Of a stretch of DNA of 64,000 nucleotides, positions 18,264 to 26,158 are shown in pieces. Numbering within the stretch: position 1 is the first letter of the stretch; each line of letters opens with the position of its first letter. Source of the DNA: Actinacidiphila glaucinigra (GTDB lineage Bacteria > Actinomycetota > Actinomycetes > Streptomycetales > Streptomycetaceae). The position numbers and the translations under genes were made by a program. The stretch is taken from NCBI RefSeq assembly GCF_900188405.1, contig NZ_FZOF01000010.1, positions 157,921-221,920 of the forward strand, read 5' to 3'. The notes under the pieces are model-generated. The model was not told the origin of the DNA. It did no database searches and saw only the letters and a program-made list of their open reading frames with translations.

Positions 18264-19018
18264 GCCGTACCTCCCTGAGGATCGGTCAGGATGCGCCGGA
18301 GCCGCTCGCCGGCGTCGCGCAGCGCCTGCTCCAGGGCGGGCAGGCGGGCCTCCTCGAACTCCGCGTCCGGCCCGACGACGGTCAGCGCGCAGACGGGCGC
18401 GCCCGGGCCGGGTGTCACGGCGCCGCTGATCGAGGAGACCAGCTTCTCGTTGCGTCCGCGCTCCACGGCGATCCCCGTCCGCTCGGTGCGCGCGATGTCC
18501 GCCAGCAGCCCCGCGTCCCCGTCCAGCGGGTACCCGTCGTCCTCCGCGGGACGCAGATAGGGGGCGCGGGCCGCCGGGTCGAGTGCCGCGACCAGTGCCA
18601 GCGGCCCCGCGAATCGGTGCACAGGCAGCGCCTCGCCCAGCAAGTGGCTGATCATGGCGAGCCGTTCCGGCCGGACGACGTCGATCACCCGCGCCCGGTC
18701 GGTCTCCAGCACCTGCAGGTTGACCATCATCCCCGTGACGTCGGACAAGTCCCGCAGCACCGGGCGGGCCAGGGCGGTCAGCGAGTTCCCCGCCGCGGCG
18801 GCCGACATCCGCAGCACGGCGGTGCCGGGCAGGTAGCGGTCCCCGGCCCGCAGCACCCAGCCCCTGCGCACCAGGTCCAGCAGGATCCGGTAGGCCGTCG
18901 CGCGGTGCAGGCCGACCTCGCCGGCCAGATCCGTCAGGCGGACGGGACGCGGCGCGCGGGTGACGGCCTCGACCAGGTCGAGCGCCTTGTCCACCGCGGT
19001 ACGCGGGGCCTCGGGCAT
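18260..19018 (-). CDS. IclR family transcriptional regulator
   Basis: A 252-aa regulator with a winged helix at the N-terminus (RLTDLAGEVGLHRATAYRILLDLVRRGWV) and the IclR effector domain (LLGEALPVHRFAGPLALVAAL, ERGRNEKLVSSISGAV). The ATG at 19018 lies 8 nt after AAGGAG; the GTG at 19027 overlaps that ribosome site and is less likely. Divergent from the amidohydrolase across 99 bp holding a palindrome. It likely controls both the amidohydrolase side and its own operon. Confidence 0.93.
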   Translation of the reverse strand: MPEAPRTAVDKALDLVEAVTRAPRPVRLTDLAGEVGLHRATAYRILLDLVRRGWVLRAGDRYLPGTAVLRMSAAAAGNSLTALARPVLRDLSDVTGMMVNLQVLETDRARVIDVVRPERLAMISHLLGEALPVHRFAGPLALVAALDPAARAPYLRPAEDDGYPLDGDAGLLADIARTERTGIAVERGRNEKLVSSISGAVTPGPGAPVCALTVVGPDAEFEEARLPALEQALRDAGERLRRILTDPQGGTA

Positions 19019-19063
19019 CGCGGCCACTCCTTCTCGTTCCGCGGCGGCTGCAGTACAGTACCG

Positions 19064-19081
19064 ATCGTTTCGTCAGACGAT
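19064..19081. promoter_or_regulatory. Candidate IclR operator
   Basis: TCGTCAGACGA (19070-19080) is a perfect palindrome with a 1-bp centre, and ATCGT/ACGAT arms at 19064-19068 and 19077-19081 overlap it. It is the only strong symmetry in the 99-bp gap between the divergent IclR and amidohydrolase genes. Binding is inferred from position. Confidence 0.5.
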
Positions 19082-19117
19082 ACAGATGTTACGTGGTATG
19101 CAACAGCCGAGGTGAGC

Positions 19118-20428
19118 ATGGCCGACCAGTCCCAGGGCGCCCCCACTCCCTACGCGGCGCCCGCCGCGGGCACGGCCGCGGTCTACCGCGGCGCGACCCT
19201 CTTCGACGGCACCGGCAGCCCGCCCCGGTCCGGGACCACGATCGTCACCGACGGACAGACGATCACGGCGGTCGCGCCCGACGCCGACCTCGCCTCCCGG
19301 CTCCCCGGCGACGCCGAGGTGTTCGACCTCGACGGACGCTTCGTCATCCCCGGGCTGATCGACACCCACCAGCACCTCGCCACCCCGCCCGACCGCCCCG
19401 CGGCCGAGGCGGCACTGCGCCGCCACGTCTACAGCGGCATCACCGCCGTCCGGGACATGGCCGACGACCTGCGGCAGATCGGCGACCTCGCCCGCGCCAC
19501 CCTCGTCGGTGAGATCCCCGGCCCCGACATCCGCTACGCCGCCCTGATGGCCGGCCCCGGCTTCTTCGACGACCCGCGCACCCACCAGGTCTCCCAGGGC
19601 GCCGTGCCCGGCGAAGTGCCGTGGATGCAGGCCGTCACCACCGCCACCGACCTGCCGCTGGCCGTCGCCATGGCCCGCGGCACCTACGCCGCCGCGATCA
19701 AGGTCTACGCGGACCTCGACGCCGACCTGGTCGCCGCCGTCACCGCCGAGGCCCACCGTCAGGGCATCCCCGTCTGGGCCCACGCCACCGTCTTCCCCGC
19801 GACCCCCGGCCAGGTCGTCGCCGCCGGTGTCGACACCGTCTCCCACGTCACCCTGCTCGCCTTCGAGGGCACCCCCGACGGGCTCACCAGCTACAAGGCC
19901 AAACCCACGGTCGATCACGCCCGTTTCGCCGCGGGGGACGACCCGCACCTGGACCGGCTCTTCGCCGCCATGCGCGCGCGGGGCACCGTCCTGGACGCCA
20001 CCGCCGCCATGTGGGAGAGCGACGAACTGGCCGGCGAGGGCCCCGAGGACGCCGCCCGGGCCCGCGCCAACAGCGAACTCGCCGCCGCCGTCACCGCCCA
20101 GGCCCACCGGGCGGGCGTCGCCCTCTCCACCGGCACCGACCACGAGACCGCCCCCGGGGCGCCCTTCCCCGCCCTCCACGACGAACTCGCCTTCCTCGCC
20201 GGACGCTGCGGCATCCCCACCGCGGACGTCCTCCGCTCCGCCACGCTCATCGGCGCCCGCGCCGCCGGCGCCGAGGCCGTCATGGGCAGCGTCGAGCCCG
20301 GAAAACTGGCCAACTTCGCCGTCCTGGACGAGGATCCGCTGCGCGACATCGGCAACCTGCGCAGCGTCACGCTGACCGTCAAGCGCGGACACCGCTTCGA
20401 CCGCGCCGAGTTCGAGGACCGCCGGTGA
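19118..20428 (+). CDS. Metal-dependent amidohydrolase
   Basis: A 436-aa amidohydrolase superfamily member (prolidase/imidazolonepropionase-like branch). The metal-site signature is complete: DTHQHL near residue 85, a Lys in AAIKVYADLD, His in VWAHATVF and DTVSHVTLL, and the final Asp in STGTDHETAPG. The start at 19118 has an AGGTGAG site and the protein begins after a short Ala-rich lead. It is divergent from the IclR operon, and its stop overlaps the next GTG start (GTGA). It should hydrolyse a C-N bond in a cyclic or acylated amino compound; the exact substrate is unknown. Confidence 0.92.
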   Translation: MADQSQGAPTPYAAPAAGTAAVYRGATLFDGTGSPPRSGTTIVTDGQTITAVAPDADLASRLPGDAEVFDLDGRFVIPGLIDTHQHLATPPDRPAAEAALRRHVYSGITAVRDMADDLRQIGDLARATLVGEIPGPDIRYAALMAGPGFFDDPRTHQVSQGAVPGEVPWMQAVTTATDLPLAVAMARGTYAAAIKVYADLDADLVAAVTAEAHRQGIPVWAHATVFPATPGQVVAAGVDTVSHVTLLAFEGTPDGLTSYKAKPTVDHARFAAGDDPHLDRLFAAMRARGTVLDATAAMWESDELAGEGPEDAARARANSELAAAVTAQAHRAGVALSTGTDHETAPGAPFPALHDELAFLAGRCGIPTADVLRSATLIGARAAGAEAVMGSVEPGKLANFAVLDEDPLRDIGNLRSVTLTVKRGHRFDRAEFEDRR

Positions 20429-20760
20429 ACGGCCTGCCCGTGATCGTCAACGCACTGGGTCAGCTGGACAACCCCAACGCCCCCACCTCCGCCGAGGCCG
20501 CCGCCCACCTCAACCCCTCCGGCGACCAGCTCACCATCGACGCCCGCGCCCTCGCCGAACACGCCGCCCGGCGCCGCGAGGCGGGAGTCGGCGCGGCGGG
20601 CGAGCGCGCGGACACCTACCCCTTCGTCGTCGACCTGCGCGGCGTGGACCAGTTCCGCGAACTCGTCCGCCTGCTGGAACGCCGCGGCTACCGCTCCGAG
20701 CGCATCGAGAAGGTCCTCGGCGGCAACTTCCTGGCCTACGCCTCCCGCGTCTGGGCGTAG
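20425..20760 (+). pseudogene. Internally deleted M19 dipeptidase relic (111 aa)
   Basis: Begins with GTG overlapping the amidohydrolase stop. Residues 2-45 (PVIVNALGQLDNPN, TIDARALAEH) look like the N-terminus of one membrane-dipeptidase (peptidase M19) subfamily, and residues 60-111 (RGVDQFRELVRLLERRGY, VLGGNFLAYASRVW) match the M19 C-terminus. The middle ~270 residues carrying the metal-binding His/Asp/Glu and most of the barrel are absent, while the frame is kept. Family members are usually 350-400 aa. The product could not be catalytic. Either an in-frame deletion or an assembly collapse explains it. Confidence 0.65.
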
Positions 20761-20827
20761 CCTCCCCTGGGACCGATGGCGGGGCGGGCGCCCCGGCACG
20801 CCCACCGCATCCCCGGGAGAGCGCACG

Positions 20828-21571
20828 GTGACCTCACAGCAGCCCCTCGCCTACGAGGCCTTCGTCGCGATCGCCGCGGCCGATCCCGCCGTCGTCGGCC
20901 TCGTCCTCAAGGGTTCACGAGCTCACGAGGGCATGACCACCGATCACTCCGACCACGACCTGTACGTCGTGATCGCCGACGGCGCGACGACGGATCTCAG
21001 GCGCTTCGCCGGGCACCGCACCACGGAACTCGACCTGGTCATCGTCTCCCTGGAGGAGTTCCGCGCCGTCGGAATGCCGGGGTTCGAGCGTTACGCCCTC
21101 GCCCGCGCCCGGATCGTGCTCGACCGGCTCGGGGGAGAGGTCGCCCGGATCGTGGCCGCCAAAGCGCACCTCGACGCCGACGAGGCGTCCCGGGCCGCCG
21201 GTCTGTGGCTCGACGCCTACGCCAACTCCCTCTACCGTTCGGTCAAGAACGACCGCGACGGACACGCGCTCGCGGCACGGCTCGACGCCGCCGACAGCGT
21301 CGGGTTCCTGTTGGAACTGCTCTTCGCCCTCGACCGGCGCCCCCGCCCGTACAACAAGTACCTGGAGTGGGAACTCGCCCGGTATCCGCTGCCCGGCTGG
21401 GACACCCGTGTGCTGCTCGACGCCGCGGACGCCGTCTCGGCGACGGGGGACGTGTCCGCGCAGCGGGAGCTCTTCGCCCGCGTCGAGGCGGTGGCCCGCC
21501 GCGCCGGGCACGGCGCTGTGCTGGACGCGTGGGGCGAGGACCTGGCGCTGATGCGTCCGCGGGAGGCGTGA
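20828..21571 (+). CDS. Nucleotidyltransferase-fold protein
   Basis: A 247-aa protein starting at GTG 20828 after a GGGAGA site. The first ~110 residues fit a minimal DNA-polymerase-beta-like nucleotidyltransferase: LVLKGSRAHEG (helix-turn G-S motif) followed by TDHSDHDLYVVI with a DxD metal pair and a later acidic strand ELDLVIV. The remainder is helical (FLLELLFALDRRPRPYNKYLEWEL), as in aminoglycoside adenylyltransferase-like or DUF4037 proteins. Target unknown. Monocistronic, followed by a short hairpin. Confidence 0.75.
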   Translation: MTSQQPLAYEAFVAIAAADPAVVGLVLKGSRAHEGMTTDHSDHDLYVVIADGATTDLRRFAGHRTTELDLVIVSLEEFRAVGMPGFERYALARARIVLDRLGGEVARIVAAKAHLDADEASRAAGLWLDAYANSLYRSVKNDRDGHALAARLDAADSVGFLLELLFALDRRPRPYNKYLEWELARYPLPGWDTRVLLDAADAVSATGDVSAQRELFARVEAVARRAGHGAVLDAWGEDLALMRPREA

Positions 21572-21575
21572 CAGG

Positions 21576-21596
21576 GGCCCCGACCGTGCCGGGGCC
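21576..21596 (+). terminator. Short terminator hairpin
   Basis: 7-bp GC-only stem (21576-21582 with 21590-21596), 7-nt loop, 4 bp after the nucleotidyltransferase stop. Confidence 0.45.
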
Positions 21597-21631
21597 GGGA
21601 GGGGTCCGGGCTCGGGTGTGACCGGACCGGG

Positions 21632-21675
21632 TTGACATTCGCGTCGGGGCGCGTATGTACTTGACGAGGCAAGTA
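21632..21675 (+). promoter_or_regulatory. Promoter and palindromic operator of hemerythrin gene
   Basis: TTGACA (21632-21637), a 16-bp spacer and TATGTA (21654-21659) form a plausible promoter. TACTTG-N6-CAAGTA (21658-21663, 21670-21675) is a perfect inverted repeat overlapping the -10 and start site, an ideal place for a repressor. No adjacent regulator explains it. Confidence 0.55.
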
Positions 21676-21757
21676 TCTGACTCCCGGGCCGCCGCCGCGT
21701 GCCCGCACCGCGCCCCGGGGTCCGCCGCGGATCGTGTTTTCCCACCAGGAAGAGCAG

Positions 21758-22453
21758 ATGAGCACCGACAACGCCGTGCCGATGGCCAACGTCAAGGAGA
21801 TGCACGTCGTGCACACCATGTTCCGGCGGGAGTTCGGGCTCACGCCCGCACTCGTGCGGGGCGTCGCCGACGGGGACCTGACGCGCACCCGCATCGTGGC
21901 CGAGCACATCGACATCATGCTCTCCGCGCTGACCGGCCACCACGAAGGCGAGGACATCGGGTTGTGGCCCCGGCTCCTGGAGCGGGTGAGCGGTGAACTC
22001 GCCCCATTGGTGCACGTGATGGAGGAGCAGCACGAGCGATTGCACGCCGTCTGCGACGAACTCGCCGGGGCGGTCCGGAGCTGGCGGGTCAGCGGTGACC
22101 TCGTGCGGGGGAAGGAGGTCGCCGAGATCGCCGACCGGCTGAACCGCATCGCGTTCGAGCACATGCAGCTCGAGGAGGAGTCGATCCTGCCGTTGGCCGA
22201 GAAGCACATCACGGCCGCGGAGTGGGCCGAACTCGGGCGCCACGGCACGTCCAGGACGTCCCCGGACCGGTTGGACCTCCAGTTCGGGATGACCCTCTAC
22301 GAGGGCGACCCCGCCGTGATGAAGGGGCTCCTGAAGGGCGCGCCGCTGCGTGTCCGCGTGCTCATGCCGATGCGGTGCCGCCGCCGGTACCGCGCCTACG
22401 CCAGGCAGCTGCACGGCACGGCCACGCCGCCCCGTGTCGGACGGCGCGGCTGA
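21758..22453 (+). CDS. Hemerythrin HHE domain protein
   Basis: A 231-aa cytoplasmic protein. Residues about 15-150 form a hemerythrin four-helix bundle with the di-iron ligand pattern: VVHTMFRREF, LTGHHEGED, EEQHERLHAV and FEHMQLEEESI. Such proteins bind O2 or NO or serve in oxidative and iron stress. Start at 21758 with AGGAAGAG upstream. The C-terminal tail after 190 is basic (MRCRRRYRAYARQ) and may be a membrane- or nucleic-acid-contacting tail. Monocistronic with its own operator upstream. Confidence 0.88.
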   Translation: MSTDNAVPMANVKEMHVVHTMFRREFGLTPALVRGVADGDLTRTRIVAEHIDIMLSALTGHHEGEDIGLWPRLLERVSGELAPLVHVMEEQHERLHAVCDELAGAVRSWRVSGDLVRGKEVAEIADRLNRIAFEHMQLEEESILPLAEKHITAAEWAELGRHGTSRTSPDRLDLQFGMTLYEGDPAVMKGLLKGAPLRVRVLMPMRCRRRYRAYARQLHGTATPPRVGRRG

Positions 22454-22492
22454 ACGGAACGCCCGGGCCTGCCGCCGGGCGGCTGCCGGGCA

Positions 22493-22951
22493 TCAACCGC
22501 CGCACACGGCGGCACGGGGCTCGCGCACCATGAACACGTCGACCGCGTCCTCGGAACCGACGGTGAACCCGTGCCGCTCGTACAGCCGACGCGCCGCACT
22601 GCCGCGCAGCACGTTGAGCCGGACCGGCACACCGTCGCGGTCGCACTGGTCGAGCAGCGCGCGCAGGACGGCCGTGCCGATGCCGCCGCCCTGCAGACGC
22701 GGGGCCAGGTAGAAGTGCTCCAGCCAGCGCGCGTCCCCCGCGGGCCGCAGGGCGACACAGCCGGCGAAGGCGCCGTCCACGTCGACGACCCAGGTGTGCT
22801 CCGGCACGAAGGCGTCCCGCAGCCGCTGCCGCACGCGGTGCGGGTCGTACCGCCCGAGCCGTTCCAGGTCGTCCCGCAGGACGAGGGCCCGCAGCTCCGC
22901 CACCGCCTCGACGTCCGTGGCCGCAGCCGGCCGCAGGTCCCAGTCCGTCAT
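22493..22951 (-). CDS. GNAT family N-acetyltransferase
   Basis: A 152-aa GNAT enzyme transferring acetyl from acetyl-CoA. Motif A is HFYLAPRLQGGGIGTAVLRALL, with the Q/RxxGxG/A pyrophosphate loop, and motif B is LNVLRGSAARRLYERHGF. It converges with the hemerythrin gene (39-bp gap). Acceptor unknown. Confidence 0.9.
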   Translation of the reverse strand: MTDWDLRPAAATDVEAVAELRALVLRDDLERLGRYDPHRVRQRLRDAFVPEHTWVVDVDGAFAGCVALRPAGDARWLEHFYLAPRLQGGGIGTAVLRALLDQCDRDGVPVRLNVLRGSAARRLYERHGFTVGSEDAVDVFMVREPRAAVCGG

Positions 22952-23024
22952 GATCGCAAGGCTACTGTGCCGCGCGGAGCGCCCGCCGCCGCGTCGTCGC
23001 GGTGGCGGCTCCGCTGACGTCGCC

Positions 23025-23819
23025 TCAGGGGACGATCGCGTCCACGCAGCCGCCGTCCACGCGCAGGGCGCCGCCGGTGGTGGCCGAGGCGAGGTCGGAG
23101 CTGAGGTACACCACCATGTTGGCGATCTCCGCCGGCTCGATGAGGCGTTGCAGCAGCGACTGCGGGCGGTGCTCGCGCATGAAGACGCGCTGCGCCTCCT
23201 CCCAGGGCAGCTCGCCGCCGACCAGTCCCCGGACGAACTCCTCGACGCCCGCGGTACGGGTCGGGCCGACCAGGACCGAGTTCACCGTCACGCCCGACCC
23301 CGCGGCCTTCTTGGCGAAGCCGCGGCCGAGGGCGAGCATGGCCGTCTTGGTCATGCCGTACTGGACCATCTCGACGGGGATCGCCACGCCGGACTCGCTG
23401 GAGATGTACTGGACGCGGCCCCAGTCCCGCTCCAGCATCCGCGGCATGTACATCCGCGTGAGGCGGACCGCGGACAGGACGTTGACCTCGAAGTACCGGC
23501 GCCATTCGGCGTCGTCGATCTCGAGTGCGTCCTTGGCGCCGTAGACGCCGAGGTTGTTGACGAGGATGTCGACGTCCGGGAACGCCTCGCGGGCCCGTTC
23601 GGCACCCTCGTCGGTGGCCACGTCTGCTCCGACGGCGACGAACTCCCCGTCCGGCAGCTCGTCCCGCAGCTCCTTGAGCGCCTGGTCCACCCGCTCCGGG
23701 TCGCGGCCGTTGACGCCCACGCGGGCGCCCGCACGCGCGAGCCCGGCCGCGATGGCCGCTCCGATGCCCTGCGTCGATGCCGTCACCAAGGCGGTCCGTC
23801 CGGTGAGGTCGATGCGCAT
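23025..23819 (-). CDS. SDR family oxidoreductase
   Basis: A 264-aa classical short-chain dehydrogenase. The cofactor site TASTQGIGAAIAAGL precedes an NGRD turn that suggests NADP(H); then NNLG, catalytic Ser in YISSESG, and Y-x3-K in YGMTK. The C-terminus AEIANMVVYLSSDLASATTGG is standard. The FabG-like arrangement points to reduction of a keto group. The start at 23819 follows AGGGAG. Monocistronic on the minus strand. Confidence 0.93.
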   Translation of the reverse strand: MRIDLTGRTALVTASTQGIGAAIAAGLARAGARVGVNGRDPERVDQALKELRDELPDGEFVAVGADVATDEGAERAREAFPDVDILVNNLGVYGAKDALEIDDAEWRRYFEVNVLSAVRLTRMYMPRMLERDWGRVQYISSESGVAIPVEMVQYGMTKTAMLALGRGFAKKAAGSGVTVNSVLVGPTRTAGVEEFVRGLVGGELPWEEAQRVFMREHRPQSLLQRLIEPAEIANMVVYLSSDLASATTGGALRVDGGCVDAIVP

Positions 23820-23923
23820 GTCCGCTCCCTGGGGCGAGCCGGTCGGCGATCACGGCGGCACGAGTGTGCTCCTCCCAGTCTCCGCCCGGCCGCATCCCGC
23901 CGCGCGGCGAGCGACCGCCGTCG

Positions 23924-24434
23924 TCATCGGGCCCTGACGGCACGCCTCTCGGCGAGGAAGCGGTGGAGGGCCCAGGCCGCGCCGGCCGCCGAGGCCGTCC
24001 GGACGACGGCCTCGGCGACGGCGATCGCCGGGGCCACCGTGACATGCGGCCGGGGCGGCAGGACGACCATCTGGACGGCGGCACCGACCGGCACCGTCAA
24101 CGCGGCCAGGAGGCCGAGCAGTCCGGGCCGCCGGACGGCCGCGCCCGTCATGCCGAGGAACGGCCCGAAGATCAGGACGTCCGAGCCGGCTTCCACAAAG
24201 AGGTGGTCCATCGCGTAGTACGCCGCCGGCGGGCGTCCCGGCGAGCACGCCCGCGGCCGCCGCGAGGGCGGCCCGGGACCAGCCCGCGTCCAGCAGGAGG
24301 CTCAGGACGTTGGCGGTACCGTCCCAGACATTCCGCGTGAGGGGCGCCCCGAGCGTCGTGTACGGCGACGCCGGCGGGTTGGCGAGCGCCGTGAACACCC
24401 CGAAGTCGGCTCCCGCGGCCCCCATGGTCTTCAT
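23924..24434 (-). pseudogene. Frameshifted small membrane protein
   Basis: Two minus-strand frames read as one protein. From ATG 24434 (MKTMGAAGADFGVFTALANP) the frame is convincing to about 24235 (AAAGVLAGTP); then the adjacent frame continues as AYYAMDHLFVEAGSDVLIFG, two hydrophobic helices and a basic end (ERRAVRAR) to the stop at 23924. The combined length is 3n+1, so removing one base near 24225-24240 would restore an approximately 169-aa membrane protein. Family not recognised. Sequencing error and real mutation cannot be told apart here. Confidence 0.55.
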
Positions 24435-24496
24435 GCCGGCAGGTCGCCGAACTCGCCTTCCGCGCGGGGCCGTTCGGCGATTTGCCGCCCCGCCGA

Positions 24497-25162
24497 TCAG
24501 CCGTCCGCGGCCTTCCGCAGGCTCGCGAGGACGGCCCGGGCCCCGGTGCCGTCCGGCTGCCGCCAGGGGGCTTCGACGTGCCCCAGCACGTCACCCGCCC
24601 CGCCGTCGGCCGCACCGGGCCGCAGCGCGCGCGTCACACGGAGGACCAGGCGGCCGGCCGCTCCGGCGTCGAGGGTGACGTCGGTCGTGGCCCCCGGGCC
24701 GTCGGTGACGGATCCGGCGCCGGACACGGCGGCGTCCGCCGGTCCCGCGTAGTGGCGGGCGACGGTCGGGTCGGGGGTGTCGCTGACGCTCTGGGCCTGC
24801 GCCTCGGCCTCGCCGCGCACCAGGGCGATCAACTGGGCCACCACGACCGGGTCGTGGGCGCCGTCGTAGATCCAGCGCCTGCCGAGCACCCCGTGCTCCG
24901 TGGTGCCGATCAGGGCGTCCTCGGCGTCGGCCCGCGGCGCGCCGCGGTAGGCCATGGGCACGTGGTAGGCGGCGCCGTCCTGGTCGGTGACCACCATGAA
25001 CTCCACCCCGACCTCGCCCAGGGGGTCGTCCAGGCGGAAGCCGCCGGCCTTCACGAGCTCCGGCCGCCGCCCCGAGCCCGCGTACCAGGGCTGCCGGGGG
25101 AGCCAGTCGGTGAGCAGTTCCAGCTTGGTCGGCGTCAGTGTGGTGCGGTGGATGAGCGACAT
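24497..25162 (-). CDS. Maltokinase N-terminal cap-like protein
   Basis: A 221-aa protein starting MSLIHRTTLTPTKLELLTDWL. The blocks LVKAGGFRLDDPLGEVGVEFMVVTD, GTTEHGVLGRRWIYDGAHDPVVV and VTRAL match the N-terminal cap domain of actinobacterial maltokinases, but there is no kinase domain. Stand-alone caps occur widely in Streptomyces, often annotated as glucan-branching-related proteins. Role unknown. Divergent from the RHH/PIN-like pair. Confidence 0.75.
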   Translation of the reverse strand: MSLIHRTTLTPTKLELLTDWLPRQPWYAGSGRRPELVKAGGFRLDDPLGEVGVEFMVVTDQDGAAYHVPMAYRGAPRADAEDALIGTTEHGVLGRRWIYDGAHDPVVVAQLIALVRGEAEAQAQSVSDTPDPTVARHYAGPADAAVSGAGSVTDGPGATTDVTLDAGAAGRLVLRVTRALRPGAADGGAGDVLGHVEAPWRQPDGTGARAVLASLRKAADG

Positions 25163-25266
25163 GGCCGGTGGAGCCTCCCCTGAGTCCGTGCGTGCGGGGG
25201 ACATCGTCCCATCCGGGTCCGACACGAAGAGGTCGTCCGGCCGGGTGACAGTCGTCGCCTGCCAGG

Positions 25267-25293
25267 CCATACATCGGTAAGGTGACCGTATGG
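25267..25293 (+). promoter_or_regulatory. Operator-like inverted repeat over antitoxin start
   Basis: CCATAC (25267-25272) and GTATGG (25288-25293) are perfect complements 15 bp apart and span the ribosome site and start codon of the RHH gene, with an inner CGGT/ACCG pair. Autoregulation by the RHH protein is inferred. Confidence 0.4.
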
Positions 25294-25574
25294 CGAAACA
25301 GAAGGTCACCATCACCCTCGACGAGGACACCGTCGCCGCCGTCGACAAGCTGGCCGGCGGCCCCGGCGGCAACCGGTCCGCGTTCATCGAGGCGGCCGTC
25401 ACCGAACGGCTCCAGCGCACCGAACGCGCCCTGCGCGCCGTCGACTGGCTGGCCGCCCGCGCCCGCCAGGACCACCCCGGCGAGTGGGAGGCCGCCCTCG
25501 AGGCCGTCGCCTCCGCCGACGCGAGGCGCGGCTTCGAGACCGCTCCTTCCGCCGACCCGGGTCAGGCGGCGTGA
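25290..25574 (+). CDS. Ribbon-helix-helix antitoxin
   Basis: A 94-aa protein. Residues 1-45 form an RHH (CopG/MetJ-type) DNA-binding fold: KVTITLDEDTVAAVDKLAG strand and helix, then NRSAFIEAAVTERL. The C-terminal half is Ala-rich and acidic and likely binds the partner. GTGA overlap with the next gene and the inverted repeat over its own start are typical of type II antitoxins. Confidence 0.82.
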   Translation: MAKQKVTITLDEDTVAAVDKLAGGPGGNRSAFIEAAVTERLQRTERALRAVDWLAARARQDHPGEWEAALEAVASADARRGFETAPSADPGQAA

Positions 25575-25960
25575 GCGGCGGGTACATCCTCGACCACACC
25601 GCCGTCCGGGCCCTGGCCCTGGGGCGGCCGTACATGGTCGCCCGGGTCATCCGCTCGGCGCAGACGGCGGTTCCGCTGTACGTCCCGGCGGTCCCCTTCG
25701 CGCAGGGCCTGACCGAGTCGGTCCTCGGCGAGGTGTACGAACGGCTCCAGGACGCCCTGGCGGCACCGTGCTTCGTCTTCCGGGCGCTCGGCGAGGCCAC
25801 CTGCTGGTCCGTCGCGCAGATCGCCCACGAGCGCGCGACGGACATCGCCACCGCCCATGCCGCCCATCTGGCGCTCTCCACCGGCCTGCCGGTCCTGACC
25901 CAGCAGCCCGACGCCTACAAGCGCGTGGACGCCAGGATCGACACCGAGCAGATCGACTGA
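25571..25960 (+). CDS. PIN-like toxin of type II toxin-antitoxin pair
   Basis: A 129-aa protein with GTG start overlapping the antitoxin stop. It begins GGYILDHTAVRALALG, the first strand and acidic residue of a PIN-like nuclease. The C-terminus ATAHAAHLALSTGLPVLTQ, then PDAYKRVD and a final acidic strand, resembles the end of PIN domains. The central acidic residues are less clear (HERATDIATAHAA). Assignment as an RNase toxin rests on fold-like pattern and on the partner gene. Confidence 0.65.
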   Translation: MSGGYILDHTAVRALALGRPYMVARVIRSAQTAVPLYVPAVPFAQGLTESVLGEVYERLQDALAAPCFVFRALGEATCWSVAQIAHERATDIATAHAAHLALSTGLPVLTQQPDAYKRVDARIDTEQID

Positions 25961-26158
25961 CCCCGCCCCGGTTCCCCGCGGCGCCCTGCCCGGGAGCCGG
26001 ATGTGCGCCCCCTGTTCGGCGGGACGAAGCGCCTGAACAGAGGGGTGGAGGCCCCTTGGACGGCCCCTCGAACCTTCCTGCGGGAATCTCCAGGTCTCGG
26101 CCGCCGCCACGTGGGTAAGTGTGGGGTGAAAGGTCCGAAATGAGTGGGGATGGTTTAG

